Assembly (NCBI RefSeq): GCF_002836595.1
Contig: NZ_PJBB01000003.1
Location: 3,347,001 to 3,411,000, forward strand
Direction: 5' to 3'
Source: Tenacibaculum sp. Bg11-29
Lineage (GTDB): Bacteria > Bacteroidota > Bacteroidia > Flavobacteriales > Flavobacteriaceae
DNA: 64,000 bases
Positions 19,455 through 28,298 of this stretch are shown here, one piece after another. The first letter of the stretch is position 1. Each line of letters opens with the position of its first letter. A program made the position numbers and the translations under genes. The notes below the pieces were generated by a model. It did not search any database. It saw nothing but the letters and a program-made list of their open reading frames with translations, and was not told where the DNA came from.

Positions 19455-21659
19455 ATGGGAAAAGGGTTTAAAACATTTTTAAGTGAAATACCTCAAAATA
19501 TTTTTGCAGGTTTCGTTGTTTCGCTAATAGCACTTCCATTAGGTTTTGGTTTAGCATTAGCTTCTGGGGCACCTCCTATTTCGGGAGTTATTGCTGCAAT
19601 AGTTGGAGGTACCGTCGTTGCAATTTTAGGAGGTTCTAATGTAACTATTACTGGACCAGGTAATGGTTTAGTAGTTGTTCTACTAGCCGCTATAACCACT
19701 TTAGGTGCTGGAGATATGCACCAAGGTTATTTATATACCCTAGCTGCTATTGTTATTTCGGGAATAATAATGATAATTCTTGGTTTTCTTAGAATGGGTG
19801 CTTTGGGAGATTACTTTCCATCCTCTGCTATTCAAGGAATGTTAGCTGCTATTGGTATTGGTATTTTTGCAAAGCAATTTCATGTAATGCTAGGTAACTT
19901 AAACGCTAAAGGAAGCATAATTAATTTATTAATACAAGTTCCTGAAGCTATAATAAACTTTATAAAAACTCCTGACACTAGTGTTCTATATGCAGGCTTG
20001 GTAGGTATTATTAGTTTATTAATAATGATATTTTATAGTAAAATACGTAATAAATATTTTCAGCTTATCCCGGCTCCTATGTGGATTGTTGTTTTAAGTA
20101 TTGGTATGTATTATTATTACGACTTATTCTCAACAGATGTTTATCCTATTGATAAGGCTTTATTAATAAATTTACCTAATGATGTATTATCTAGTTTTGC
20201 TTTTCCAAATTTTAGTAAAGCTTATAGTTTTGAATTTATCAACGCAGTAATTGCCATTACTTTAATTGCAAGTATTGAAAGTTTACTTAGTATTAAAGCT
20301 GTAGATAAATTAGATACTTTAAAAAGACGTTCTAATGTTAATAAAGATATTAGAGCTTTAGGGTTAGCAACTGTAATCAGCGCCTTTTTAGGAGGTTTAA
20401 ATGTTGTGACGGTAATTGCTCGTAGCTCAGTAAACGTAAATAATAAAGGTAGTAATCGTTCTGCAAACTTTTTTCATGCAACTTTCTTAGTTATATTTAT
20501 TTTGCTTTTTGCAACAGAACTTCGTAAAATACCTTTACCTGCATTAGCTGCTATTCTGGTGTATACTGGCTATAAATTGGCTTCTCCTGAAAATATTAGA
20601 AAAGTATTTAAAATAGGAAAAGAGCAACTAATTATATTTTTTGTCACCTTATTAACAACCATAGCAACCAGTTTAATTACAGGTATCTTAGCTGGAATAT
20701 TTATCACATTCATTATTCATGTTTTCATCAATAAAAACCTGATGCTTTTTATTAGAAATCTATTAAAACCAAATGTTTTAATGTTTAAAGAAGATGAAAA
20801 ATATTATGTTTCTGTGAAAAATTTCTCTAGCTTTTTAAACTATACAAAACTAAAATCTAAATTAGATCAGATACCTGAAAACGAAGAAGCAATAATTGAT
20901 TTTTCTTTGTGTGATTTTATAGACCATTCAGTAATGGAAAACCTTAATAATTACGCTGAAACATTTAAACGTAAAGGAGGTCATTTTGAAGTAATAGGCT
21001 TAGATGGTTATAAAACTGGAAGCGAGCACCCATTTGCATTGCGTAAGAACATTCCTGTTCAATCTGAAGAAAACACTGATTCCAATAGTTTAACAAAAAG
21101 ACAAAAATCATTACAAAACATTTGTAATGAATTAAAATGGAACTATGATGCTTTACCTAAAGAAGCTGTTACCGAAATTCCTCATTTTGGTTATTTTAAA
21201 ACACGACAGATAAGCAAAGTATCAAATATCTTATCAAATGAAAACTGTACATTGTTTGATGTTGAATTTTCTGAAGGTGAATTAATTGCAAAACAAATTA
21301 TTAAAGTAACAATGATGTACATTGATATTGCTAAATACACTCCTGAATTTACTTTAGATAAAGAGGGTATTTTCGAATATATTTATCATTTTGCTGGCTT
21401 TAAAGATATTGATATTGAAAACCATCCTGACTTCTCTAAACGATTTTACCTTTCTGGAAAAAATGCTTCTGAAATAAAAAAATTCTTTACTGATGAGCTT
21501 GTTTTATTCTTTGAAAGTAATAAATATTACCATATTGAAGGAAACCAAAAAGGATTGTTAGTAATTGGTAGAGAACGATTAGCTGGTATTAAAGAAATTA
21601 AAACATTAGCCGATTTCGGAGTTCGATTGAAAAAAATTATTTGTGTTGAAAATATCTAA
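19455..21659 (+). CDS. SulP family anion transporter with STAS domain and C-terminal extension
   Basis: 734 residues. The N-terminal ~430 residues form the SLC26/SulP transport domain, with the family start (FAGFVVSLIALPLGFGLALASGAPP split over the first helices) and about 10-12 membrane segments. A STAS domain follows (about 450-520, DFSLCDFIDHSVMENL). The final ~180 residues (from about 555) form a soluble domain not found in classical SulP proteins (FDVEFSEGELIAKQ, VIGRERLAG). Substrate could be sulfate or bicarbonate; no adjacent carbonic anhydrase or sulfur-assimilation gene helps decide. The ATG directly abuts the stop of the universal stress protein. Confidence 0.9.
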   Translation: MGKGFKTFLSEIPQNIFAGFVVSLIALPLGFGLALASGAPPISGVIAAIVGGTVVAILGGSNVTITGPGNGLVVVLLAAITTLGAGDMHQGYLYTLAAIVISGIIMIILGFLRMGALGDYFPSSAIQGMLAAIGIGIFAKQFHVMLGNLNAKGSIINLLIQVPEAIINFIKTPDTSVLYAGLVGIISLLIMIFYSKIRNKYFQLIPAPMWIVVLSIGMYYYYDLFSTDVYPIDKALLINLPNDVLSSFAFPNFSKAYSFEFINAVIAITLIASIESLLSIKAVDKLDTLKRRSNVNKDIRALGLATVISAFLGGLNVVTVIARSSVNVNNKGSNRSANFFHATFLVIFILLFATELRKIPLPALAAILVYTGYKLASPENIRKVFKIGKEQLIIFFVTLLTTIATSLITGILAGIFITFIIHVFINKNLMLFIRNLLKPNVLMFKEDEKYYVSVKNFSSFLNYTKLKSKLDQIPENEEAIIDFSLCDFIDHSVMENLNNYAETFKRKGGHFEVIGLDGYKTGSEHPFALRKNIPVQSEENTDSNSLTKRQKSLQNICNELKWNYDALPKEAVTEIPHFGYFKTRQISKVSNILSNENCTLFDVEFSEGELIAKQIIKVTMMYIDIAKYTPEFTLDKEGIFEYIYHFAGFKDIDIENHPDFSKRFYLSGKNASEIKKFFTDELVLFFESNKYYHIEGNQKGLLVIGRERLAGIKEIKTLADFGVRLKKIICVENI

Positions 21660-21720
21660 TTATACCTCTTAATATTATTTATAAATATGAAAATATCTTA
21701 AAGTAAAAAAAATGTAATAA

Positions 21721-22671
21721 ATGACTAATATTGAGAGAGAAGATATTCAAATAATAGGTAGGCATAGTAATTGGTCAGAAAAAAATATTGAAATAGTATT
21801 AAAAAAGGATGTTTATAATAATAAAGCTTCTTGGCTAAAATTTATAAAAATACTTTTTATTAGTTTAGGCATTGGTTTTACAACTGCTGGAGTAATTTTT
21901 TTCTTTGCTTATAATTGGGGTGACTTACACAAGTTCGTAAAAATAAGTTTAATTGAAGGTTTAATTATAATTACAACTTTAATTGTAGTTTTTTCTAAAA
22001 TCAGCTTAAATATTAAAAACATAATCCTAACAGGAACCTCAATGCTCGTAGGTGTTTTATTTGCTGTTTTCGGACAAATATATCAAACAGGTGCTAATGC
22101 TTACGACTTTTTCTTAGGTTGGACTATGGCAATTACAATTTGGGCCATAATTTCTAACTTTGCCCCATTATGGTTACTGTTTATCACTTTAATAAACACA
22201 ACAATAATATTATACACAGAGCAAGTAGCACAAGATTACTCAGAAATTTCTGTGCTTTTATTACTCTTTATAATCAATGTTGTATTCTTACTATTTGCTT
22301 TATTTTGTAAAAAGAACATCAAAGAAATTGAACCACCAATTTGGTTTACAAACTTAATAGCATTGGTTGCTGTTACTTTTAGTACAATAGGTATTTGTAA
22401 TGGAGTTTTTGAAAAACAACAAACAAATTTCATCTTATTAATAATAATTACATCAATAATATATGCTATTGGAGTTAAATATGGTTTAAAAGTAAAAAGT
22501 GGTTTTTATCTCTCAATAATACCTTTTAGTATTATCATTATTACTTCTTCTTTTCTTATAAAATTATCAAATGATGCAAGTATGTTTCTTTTAATCAGTT
22601 TGTTCGTTGTTTCAAGTATAACATTAGTTATTAAAACTCTAATTAATCTACAGAAAAAATGGAGAAATTAA
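21721..22671 (+). CDS. DUF2157 family integral membrane protein
   Basis: 316 residues. A soluble N-terminal ~45 residues is followed by eight or nine predicted membrane helices. The early helix block TTAGVIFFFAYNW and the VGVLFAVFGQIYQTGANAYDFFLGW segment are typical of DUF2157. Function is unknown for the family. It overlaps the next gene by 13 bp and forms, with the two that follow, the recurrent DUF2157/DUF4401/GDYXXLXY trio. Confidence 0.8.
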   Translation: MTNIEREDIQIIGRHSNWSEKNIEIVLKKDVYNNKASWLKFIKILFISLGIGFTTAGVIFFFAYNWGDLHKFVKISLIEGLIIITTLIVVFSKISLNIKNIILTGTSMLVGVLFAVFGQIYQTGANAYDFFLGWTMAITIWAIISNFAPLWLLFITLINTTIILYTEQVAQDYSEISVLLLLFIINVVFLLFALFCKKNIKEIEPPIWFTNLIALVAVTFSTIGICNGVFEKQQTNFILLIIITSIIYAIGVKYGLKVKSGFYLSIIPFSIIIITSSFLIKLSNDASMFLLISLFVVSSITLVIKTLINLQKKWRN

Positions 22672-23735
22672 TTAATAAAAAAGAAATATTAGATAGAGTT
22701 CGTTTCTCTGAAGGAGAAAATTTCCAATATGATGAAGAAGCTATTCTTAAAGAATTTAAAATACAAGAAGATAACAACTCTAGTTTAGCGATTAAAATAC
22801 TTTCTATTTTTGGTGGTATTTTAGCTACTATTGCCTTTATAGCCTTTCTGTTAATCGCTGGATTATACAATTCTGAAATAGGATTAGTATTATTTGGATT
22901 CATATTTATAGTATCTGCTATTTTACTTAATAAAATTTATGATAAACTTATTATAGATACTTTTAGCGTTTCTTCATATGTTATTGGTAATATATTACTG
23001 GTTTTCGGATTAACAGAAATGAATTTTGATGAAAATATTATTTCAGGTTTAATTTGCCTTATAGCTATATCCTCTTTATTTATCACACAAAATTATATTC
23101 TATCATTTATTGCGATATTAACCGTTAACTGCTGTTTTCTTTACTTAATTACCTTTTATCATGTATATGATATTATACATTTATATATTGGACTTTCTAT
23201 TTTAATTCTTACATATTTATTTTTAAATGAAGCGAAACTAATAGCTACAAATATAAAAATATCTAAATTATATGCTCCTTGTAGAATAGGCTTCATAATT
23301 TCTTTACTAATTGGGCTTATAGCTTTTGACAGAGAAAATTTATTTTTTATATCACAAAATAATATATGGTTATCGTCCATAACACTTATAATTGTTAATA
23401 TATATTTAGTTTACATCATTTTAAAAATTATTGAAGTAAAAACTCTCACAAATAAATTAGTTATATATACACTTACTAGTTTAATTCTGATATCTTTAGT
23501 TTTAGCTCCAACTATATTAGGAGCTATTACAATTATATTGTTAAGCTTTCTTGTACAATATAAAACAGGGTTAGCAATAGGTATAATTTCATTTATATAT
23601 TTTATATCTCAATATTATTATGATTTAAATTTCACGTTATTAACAAAATCAATAATCTTATTTTCATCAGGTGTCCTATTTTTATTATTATATATATTCA
23701 CGAATAAATACCTTCTTTCAGATGAAAAAGTATAA
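22659..23735 (+). CDS. DUF4401 family integral membrane protein
   Basis: 358 residues. About 50 soluble residues are followed by ten or so hydrophobic helices (ILSIFGGILATIAFIAFLL onward). Sequence style and position between the DUF2157 and GDYXXLXY genes identify it as DUF4401-like. It overlaps its upstream neighbour by 13 bp and its downstream neighbour by 14 bp, so all three are one transcript. Function unknown. Confidence 0.75.
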   Translation: MEKLINKKEILDRVRFSEGENFQYDEEAILKEFKIQEDNNSSLAIKILSIFGGILATIAFIAFLLIAGLYNSEIGLVLFGFIFIVSAILLNKIYDKLIIDTFSVSSYVIGNILLVFGLTEMNFDENIISGLICLIAISSLFITQNYILSFIAILTVNCCFLYLITFYHVYDIIHLYIGLSILILTYLFLNEAKLIATNIKISKLYAPCRIGFIISLLIGLIAFDRENLFFISQNNIWLSSITLIIVNIYLVYIILKIIEVKTLTNKLVIYTLTSLILISLVLAPTILGAITIILLSFLVQYKTGLAIGIISFIYFISQYYYDLNFTLLTKSIILFSSGVLFLLLYIFTNKYLLSDEKV

Positions 23736-24210
23736 ATGGACGATTGTTCTTATTAACCTTATCGTTTTACTTTGGCTATTTAATAACTCATTGCTTAAGA
23801 AAGAAACATTATTATCTGAAGGCAAGTTAATTTTATTAGAATTAGCTCCTGTAGACCCTAGATCATTAATGCAAGGTGATTATATGACTTTAAATTATGC
23901 TATTTCAAGAAATGTCAATTACGATAGTATTTCTAAAAGAGGATTTTGTGTTGTTAAGTTAGACGAAAATGGTATTGCTCACAAAGTAAGACTACAAGAC
24001 AATAAAAAACCTATTAATAATAATGAATATCTTATAAAATATACATTAAAACAGTGGAGAGGTATAAATATAGGAGCTGAATCTTTCTTTTTTCAAGAAG
24101 GTAAAGGAAAAAACTATGAAACAGCTGAGTATGGCGGAATAAAAATAGATAATAAAGGTAATAGTCTATTGGTTGGGTTATATGATGGGAAACTAAAAAA
24201 AATACAATAA
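23722..24210 (+). CDS. GDYXXLXY domain membrane-anchored protein
   Basis: 162 residues from the ATG at 23722 (MKKYKWTIV). A longer frame exists upstream, but this start places the signal anchor (TIVLINLIVLLWLF) at the N-terminus. The name-giving motif is present as GDYMTLNY near residues 54-61, preceded by LAPVDPRSLMQ. Mature part extracytoplasmic, function unknown. It is the last gene of the trio. The convergent gap to pbpC (24211-24264) holds no strong hairpin. Confidence 0.85.
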   Translation: MKKYKWTIVLINLIVLLWLFNNSLLKKETLLSEGKLILLELAPVDPRSLMQGDYMTLNYAISRNVNYDSISKRGFCVVKLDENGIAHKVRLQDNKKPINNNEYLIKYTLKQWRGINIGAESFFFQEGKGKNYETAEYGGIKIDNKGNSLLVGLYDGKLKKIQ

Positions 24211-24264
24211 AAGTACTTTAAATATTCAATAAAAAGTGTTTTAGTTTTTTGAAGCTAAATAGTA

Positions 24265-26613
24265 TTACAATATTTCTATAAGTCGTATTTTTTCATTGCC
24301 CAAATTATCAATTACTGTAATTTTATGTTTCCCTTTTACGGGCACAATTGCTTGTTCATGATATTGACTTGTATTCCCTATAAAAACATCATTTAAGTAC
24401 CAGTATAAAGTAGCGTCTGCACTGGCATGTGTTACTTTTAATATAATAGCATTTACTTTATTATCTACTCCTTTTGTTAAAGATATTTTAGATCGGTATT
24501 TTGTTGGAAACACAAAATCCATTGTATTATTCCCTAACAAACTACAATCACTTCTATAACTAGGCAATACACTATAATTAGCATTTTTTTGTTTATAATA
24601 ATGAGCCATTAACGGAGGTAAAACAAACCATGTTTTTGTTTTCATATTAGTTACTGACTCACAATTAGAATTTACTTGAAATTTTTCAGTAACATCAACA
24701 GTTATTTGTTTATGATAAGGACACGATTTTGCTCTTACGCCATTTTTAGGAATCTTTTTTATGATCGATTTACAAATAGGCAATGCCAAATAGCCACTTT
24801 TTTCACAAACACTTTCTTCTATTAGTGCTTCAAAAGGTTCTAAAAACCAATCTGATTTTGGCAAAACATCAAAAATGTTAAATAATAAAGGAGCTGCACT
24901 ACCTACCCCTGTTAAATCAGGTCTCCCTTCTCCATCAGAATTACCAACCCAAACACCAACCACATATTTTGGAGTTACTCCAATTGCCCAAGCATCTTTG
25001 TAACCAAAACTAGTACCTGTCTTCCACCCTATTTTCTGAGAAGAATCAAAGTATTTCCATGCCTGATCGGTATATGGTCTATTAACTTCCGTTAACGTAT
25101 TTAACGTTGTATAAGCAACACCAGCATCAATATATTTATAACCTTTATGAAGAGTTCCATAATTTAAATTTGAGGAATTGATATAACTAGGTTCAATAAA
25201 TTCATTTGAATAATACTTATGTTTTGTAATTTCAAAGTGATTTATAATACCTGCATAGCCTGCAAAAGTTTTACATAAATCCCATAAACTAGCCTCAGCT
25301 CCTCCTAAAATTAATGATAACCCATAATAATCAGCCGATTTATCTATATCATAAATCTTGTAGTCTTTTAAATCTGCTCTAAATTTCTCTAATCCATATG
25401 ATTGTAACATACGAACTGCTGGAATATTCAAAGAGCGAGTTAAAGCTTGATTTACAGGTACAGCTCCATCAAAAGTTAAATCGAAATTTTTAGGAGTATA
25501 ACCTGCTATTTCAGTAGGTACATCTGCAACTAATTGCGTAGGTAATATAGCTCCCGATTGCAACATTTGTGCAAATAAGAATGGTTTTAAAGTACTTCCT
25601 GTACTTCTTGCTGAAACAACATTATTTACATTTTTTTGATGTGCTTTATCTGTTGGTGAATTCCCTACATAACTAATTACTTTCCTAGTTTCAATATCTA
25701 ATACCAACACTGCCATATTATAAACCTCGTTTTGTTTTTGACGTTCATAATGTTGTTTTACCAAATTATTTACTTGTTTTTGTATATGTATATCTAAAGA
25801 GCTTTGTATATATTTTCCTTGATGTTTTTTCGCAATTTCTTGCACAAAATGAGATGCTATTTGTGGTAATACATATGGTTTTTTTGGTAATTCTTCTTCT
25901 AAAGCCAATTCGTAAGTAATTTTATCAATCACTTTTTCTATATGTAACTTTTTAAGTAGCCTATTTCGTTTTTCTTTTAATTTTTGTTGATTTTTCCCTG
26001 GATAAATTAACGAAGGAGCATTTGGTAATACCGCCAATGTTGCTGTTTCAGCCCAAGATAACTGATATGGTTGTAAGCCGAAATACCTCCAAGATGCCAT
26101 TTCTAACCCTACGACATTTCCTCCAAAAGGAGCATGAGAAGCATATAATTTTATTATACTTTCTTTTGATAACCGAAATTCCAATCGAGTAGCCAATACC
26201 AACTCTTTTATTTTTTCTAAATAAGAACGTTTTTTATTCTTTCGTGATAATCTAATTACCTGTTGTGTAAGCGTACTTCCTCCACGAACAACTCTTTTTG
26301 CTTTTATATTTTCAACAAATGCTTTTCCTATAGAAATTGGATTAAAACCAAAATGATGATAAAAATGAACATCTTCAAACTGTAAAATACACGCTTCAAA
26401 CTTTTTTGGAACCGAATCTAACTCAGGAAAACGCCATTGACCGTCTGTTGCTATAACAGCTCCTAATAGTTCATTGTTTTTTGCTGTAACAACGGTTGAT
26501 GTCGGTGTTAAAAATAATTTCTCGGGTAAACACAAATAATAAGCAATCATTAACATACTTATAATGATTGCTTTTAATTTATGTTTTTTTAATAAAAACA
26601 GGGTTATTTTCAT
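24265..26613 (-). CDS. pbpC: Penicillin-binding protein 1C (bifunctional peptidoglycan synthase)
   Basis: 782 residues from the ATG at 26611-26613; the frame opens two codons earlier with TTG. It has a membrane anchor at about 10-30. The GT51 glycosyltransferase domain has EDVHFYHHFG, RGGSTLTQQ and the KIKELVLATRLE block. The transpeptidase domain follows with active-site STLK in STGSTLKPF, SLN in TRSLNIPAV, and KTGTS. The C-terminal ~90 residues form the PbpC-type cap domain (BiPBP_C). In many bacteria pbpC neighbours an alpha-2-macroglobulin gene; none is present here within the window. It has its own -7 box at 26631-26638. Confidence 0.93.
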   Translation of the reverse strand: MKITLFLLKKHKLKAIIISMLMIAYYLCLPEKLFLTPTSTVVTAKNNELLGAVIATDGQWRFPELDSVPKKFEACILQFEDVHFYHHFGFNPISIGKAFVENIKAKRVVRGGSTLTQQVIRLSRKNKKRSYLEKIKELVLATRLEFRLSKESIIKLYASHAPFGGNVVGLEMASWRYFGLQPYQLSWAETATLAVLPNAPSLIYPGKNQQKLKEKRNRLLKKLHIEKVIDKITYELALEEELPKKPYVLPQIASHFVQEIAKKHQGKYIQSSLDIHIQKQVNNLVKQHYERQKQNEVYNMAVLVLDIETRKVISYVGNSPTDKAHQKNVNNVVSARSTGSTLKPFLFAQMLQSGAILPTQLVADVPTEIAGYTPKNFDLTFDGAVPVNQALTRSLNIPAVRMLQSYGLEKFRADLKDYKIYDIDKSADYYGLSLILGGAEASLWDLCKTFAGYAGIINHFEITKHKYYSNEFIEPSYINSSNLNYGTLHKGYKYIDAGVAYTTLNTLTEVNRPYTDQAWKYFDSSQKIGWKTGTSFGYKDAWAIGVTPKYVVGVWVGNSDGEGRPDLTGVGSAAPLLFNIFDVLPKSDWFLEPFEALIEESVCEKSGYLALPICKSIIKKIPKNGVRAKSCPYHKQITVDVTEKFQVNSNCESVTNMKTKTWFVLPPLMAHYYKQKNANYSVLPSYRSDCSLLGNNTMDFVFPTKYRSKISLTKGVDNKVNAIILKVTHASADATLYWYLNDVFIGNTSQYHEQAIVPVKGKHKITVIDNLGNEKIRLIEIL

Positions 26614-26630
26614 TTGCAATTTTTCTATTT

Positions 26631-26638
26631 CAAAAATA
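26631..26638 (-). promoter_or_regulatory. Candidate -7 box for pbpC
   Basis: On the minus strand TATTTTTG, an exact TAnnTTTG match, 18 bp before the ATG at 26613. Confidence 0.4.
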
Positions 26639-26641
26639 TAA

Positions 26642-26720
26642 GTTTACAGTTAATTATAAACCATAAGTAAGTTATATTTTCAGCTTATTAAATATTATAT
26701 ATTTTACACTATTTTCATCA
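26642..26720 (+). repeat. Degenerate copy of the dihydrouridine synthase promoter/start region
   Basis: 79 bp aligning without gaps to 28220-28298, about 86% identical by eye. A block of over 25 bases around ATTATAAACCATAAGTAAG is unchanged. In this copy the -7 box reads TATATTTT and the start codon position reads ATA, so it cannot start the gene. It lies between pbpC and the leucine-rich lipoprotein gene. Confidence 0.8.
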
Positions 26721-26791
26721 ATAGGCATTCCTTTTTTACTAAAAGAATATTACAAACAAACCTGCTTTTGTTTATTTAAATTTTACACATA

Positions 26792-26819
26792 AAAAAACAC
26801 CTTTTTTAAGGTGTTTTTT
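26792..26819 (-). terminator. Terminator of the leucine-rich lipoprotein gene
   Basis: Perfect 12-bp stem (AAAAAACACCTT / AAGGTGTTTTTT) with a 4-base loop, 30 bp after the stop at 26850 on the minus strand. The T-run makes it a strong intrinsic terminator in either direction. Confidence 0.85.
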
Positions 26820-26849
26820 ACGAGTATTTTGTTTTAAAAAATAATTAAC

Positions 26850-27947
26850 CTATTGTTCACAGGTATTATTATCTTTAATTTCTTCAATAGATGGGTTATA
26901 AACGTTTCCATTAATATCTAAATCTAATGAAGCATCAGTATTCAAATAATTTTGTAAGGAACAAAATGAAACTAAATTATTATTATTATTAATTTTAAAC
27001 TGTTCTTCAATTTTAGTTAAATTTTCTAAGCCTGTTAAACTTTTTAGTGAAGCATTATTCCCAATATTAAAATATCCTCCAATTTCTGTTAAATTATCTA
27101 AGCCTATTAAGCTTTCTAGTGAATTATTAGACCAAATACCAAAGCCCCTCTCAATTTCTGTTAAATTTTCTAAGCCTGTTAAGCTTTCTAATAAAGTATT
27201 ATCCTCAATATTAAAATATCCTCCAATTTTTATTAAATTTTCTAAGCTTGTTAAGCTTTTTAGTGAAACATTATGCTCAATAGTAAAATATCCTCCAATT
27301 TTTGTTAAATTTTCTAGACCTTTTAAGCTTTCTAATAAAGTATTATTTTCAATCCTTATTTCTCCAGCAGCTGTTAAATCACTAAAAGTCTCTAAGTTTA
27401 TTAAATCTGTGTCTTTAATGATAAAATCTCCTCCTACTACAATCAAATTATTTAAATATTCGATACTACTTGCTGATACATCAGATATCAACAAATCACC
27501 CATAATAATCTCGTATTCTCTTTCTTCAAATAGTTTAACAATATCAGCATGTACACTTGAGTGTATAATTAAATCGCCTGGAAAAATTTTATTTTCCGAC
27601 ATAAAATTATCCAACCCTATTTTTACTTCCGATAATTCTGTTTCAAGATCGTTTATATCTTTATCAGAATTAACCATAGCTTCTTCAATACTATCAATTT
27701 TATCTTTAAATGAATTAAGTAATTGCGTATTTGTTTCAACCAAACCATCAAGATTTTCAAGTGATTGTTTAATTGTGTTTACTTTTTCTATTAATTCCTT
27801 TAATTTTGCAACATCTGCTTCTAACAACGTAGTTCTCGTTTCTAAAGAGGAAACTTGATTTTGAAGATCATCAAGATCATTTGAGTTACACGAATTAAAA
27901 ATTGTGAGAGAAATAATCCCCAAGACAAAAAGTTTTACTGTTTTCAT
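26850..27947 (-). CDS. Lipoprotein with coiled coil and leucine-rich (receptor-L-like) repeats
   Basis: 365 residues. Lipobox NSC with Cys20, then NSNDLDD. Residues about 25-115 are a long heptad-patterned coiled coil (LDDLQNQVSSLETR, IDSIEEAMVN). From about residue 165 there are six or seven 24-residue repeats with consensus LTGLENLTKIGGYFNIENNxSLKS, like the beta-helical LRR/receptor L-domain type. The repeats are close to each other at DNA level (about 72 bp). The protein ends with two Cys (FCSL and CEQ). It is probably a surface-anchored binding protein. It sits between two copies of a 79-bp direct repeat, and its position between pbpC and the dus gene looks like an insertion. Confidence 0.8.
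   Translation of the reverse strand: MKTVKLFVLGIISLTIFNSCNSNDLDDLQNQVSSLETRTTLLEADVAKLKELIEKVNTIKQSLENLDGLVETNTQLLNSFKDKIDSIEEAMVNSDKDINDLETELSEVKIGLDNFMSENKIFPGDLIIHSSVHADIVKLFEEREYEIIMGDLLISDVSASSIEYLNNLIVVGGDFIIKDTDLINLETFSDLTAAGEIRIENNTLLESLKGLENLTKIGGYFTIEHNVSLKSLTSLENLIKIGGYFNIEDNTLLESLTGLENLTEIERGFGIWSNNSLESLIGLDNLTEIGGYFNIGNNASLKSLTGLENLTKIEEQFKINNNNNLVSFCSLQNYLNTDASLDLDINGNVYNPSIEEIKDNNTCEQ
26985..27430 (-). repeat. 72-bp tandem coding repeats in the leucine-rich lipoprotein
   Basis: Six or so units of 72 bp, recognisable by the recurring plus-strand words TTTCTAAGCC and AAATATCCTCC, encode the 24-residue leucine-rich repeats. High similarity between units suggests recent expansion and possible copy-number variation. 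Confidence 0.75.
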
Positions 27948-28219
27948 AATAATTAAATTTTAGGTTTTTTAGTATTTTGCCTAAAAAAAGTACAGTAATA
28001 GTTCATAGCATTTTTAGTAGACAATTTTTTTTTGGTGAATATATAAAATAATAATTAAATTAGTTGATTCAAAACCATGCTTTTATATTAAAATTTACCC
28101 ATAAATATTCTTTATTATAAATAACCCTAGGCATTCTCTCTCTATCTCCTTGTTTTTCTCTTTTTACATTAAAAATTGATAGTAGTTAGTATGTAGCTGT
28201 GTATTTTAAAAGTATAAAA
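27948..28219. other. Intergenic region between leucine-rich lipoprotein and dihydrouridine synthase genes
   Basis: This is the divergent gap. It is AT-rich, with no ORF and no strong hairpin. Its right end joins the promoter/repeat element at 28220-28298. No TAnnTTTG box was seen for the minus-strand lipoprotein gene. Confidence 0.5.
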
Positions 28220-28298
28220 TTTACCGTTAATTATAAACCATAAGTAAGTTATATTTGCAGCTTATAAAATACTATGAGTTTTACTTTACTTTCATCAC
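28220..28298 (+). repeat. Functional copy of the 79-bp direct repeat (promoter and start of dihydrouridine synthase)
   Basis: Partner of 26642-26720. It contains the -7 box TATATTTG at 28250-28257 and the ATG at 28274, both damaged in the other copy. Confidence 0.8.
28250..28257 (+). promoter_or_regulatory. Candidate -7 box for the dihydrouridine synthase
   Basis: TATATTTG matches TAnnTTTG exactly, 16 bp before the ATG. No exact -33 TTG at the usual spacing. Confidence 0.5.

Noticed and set aside
24265..26613. Absence of an alpha-2-macroglobulin gene beside pbpC as evidence of gene loss
   Set aside because: The pairing is common but not universal, and the partner could lie elsewhere on the chromosome.
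26985..27430. Possible CRISPR array
   Set aside because: The regular 72-bp units have no unique spacers and are in frame within a coding sequence for 24-residue repeats.
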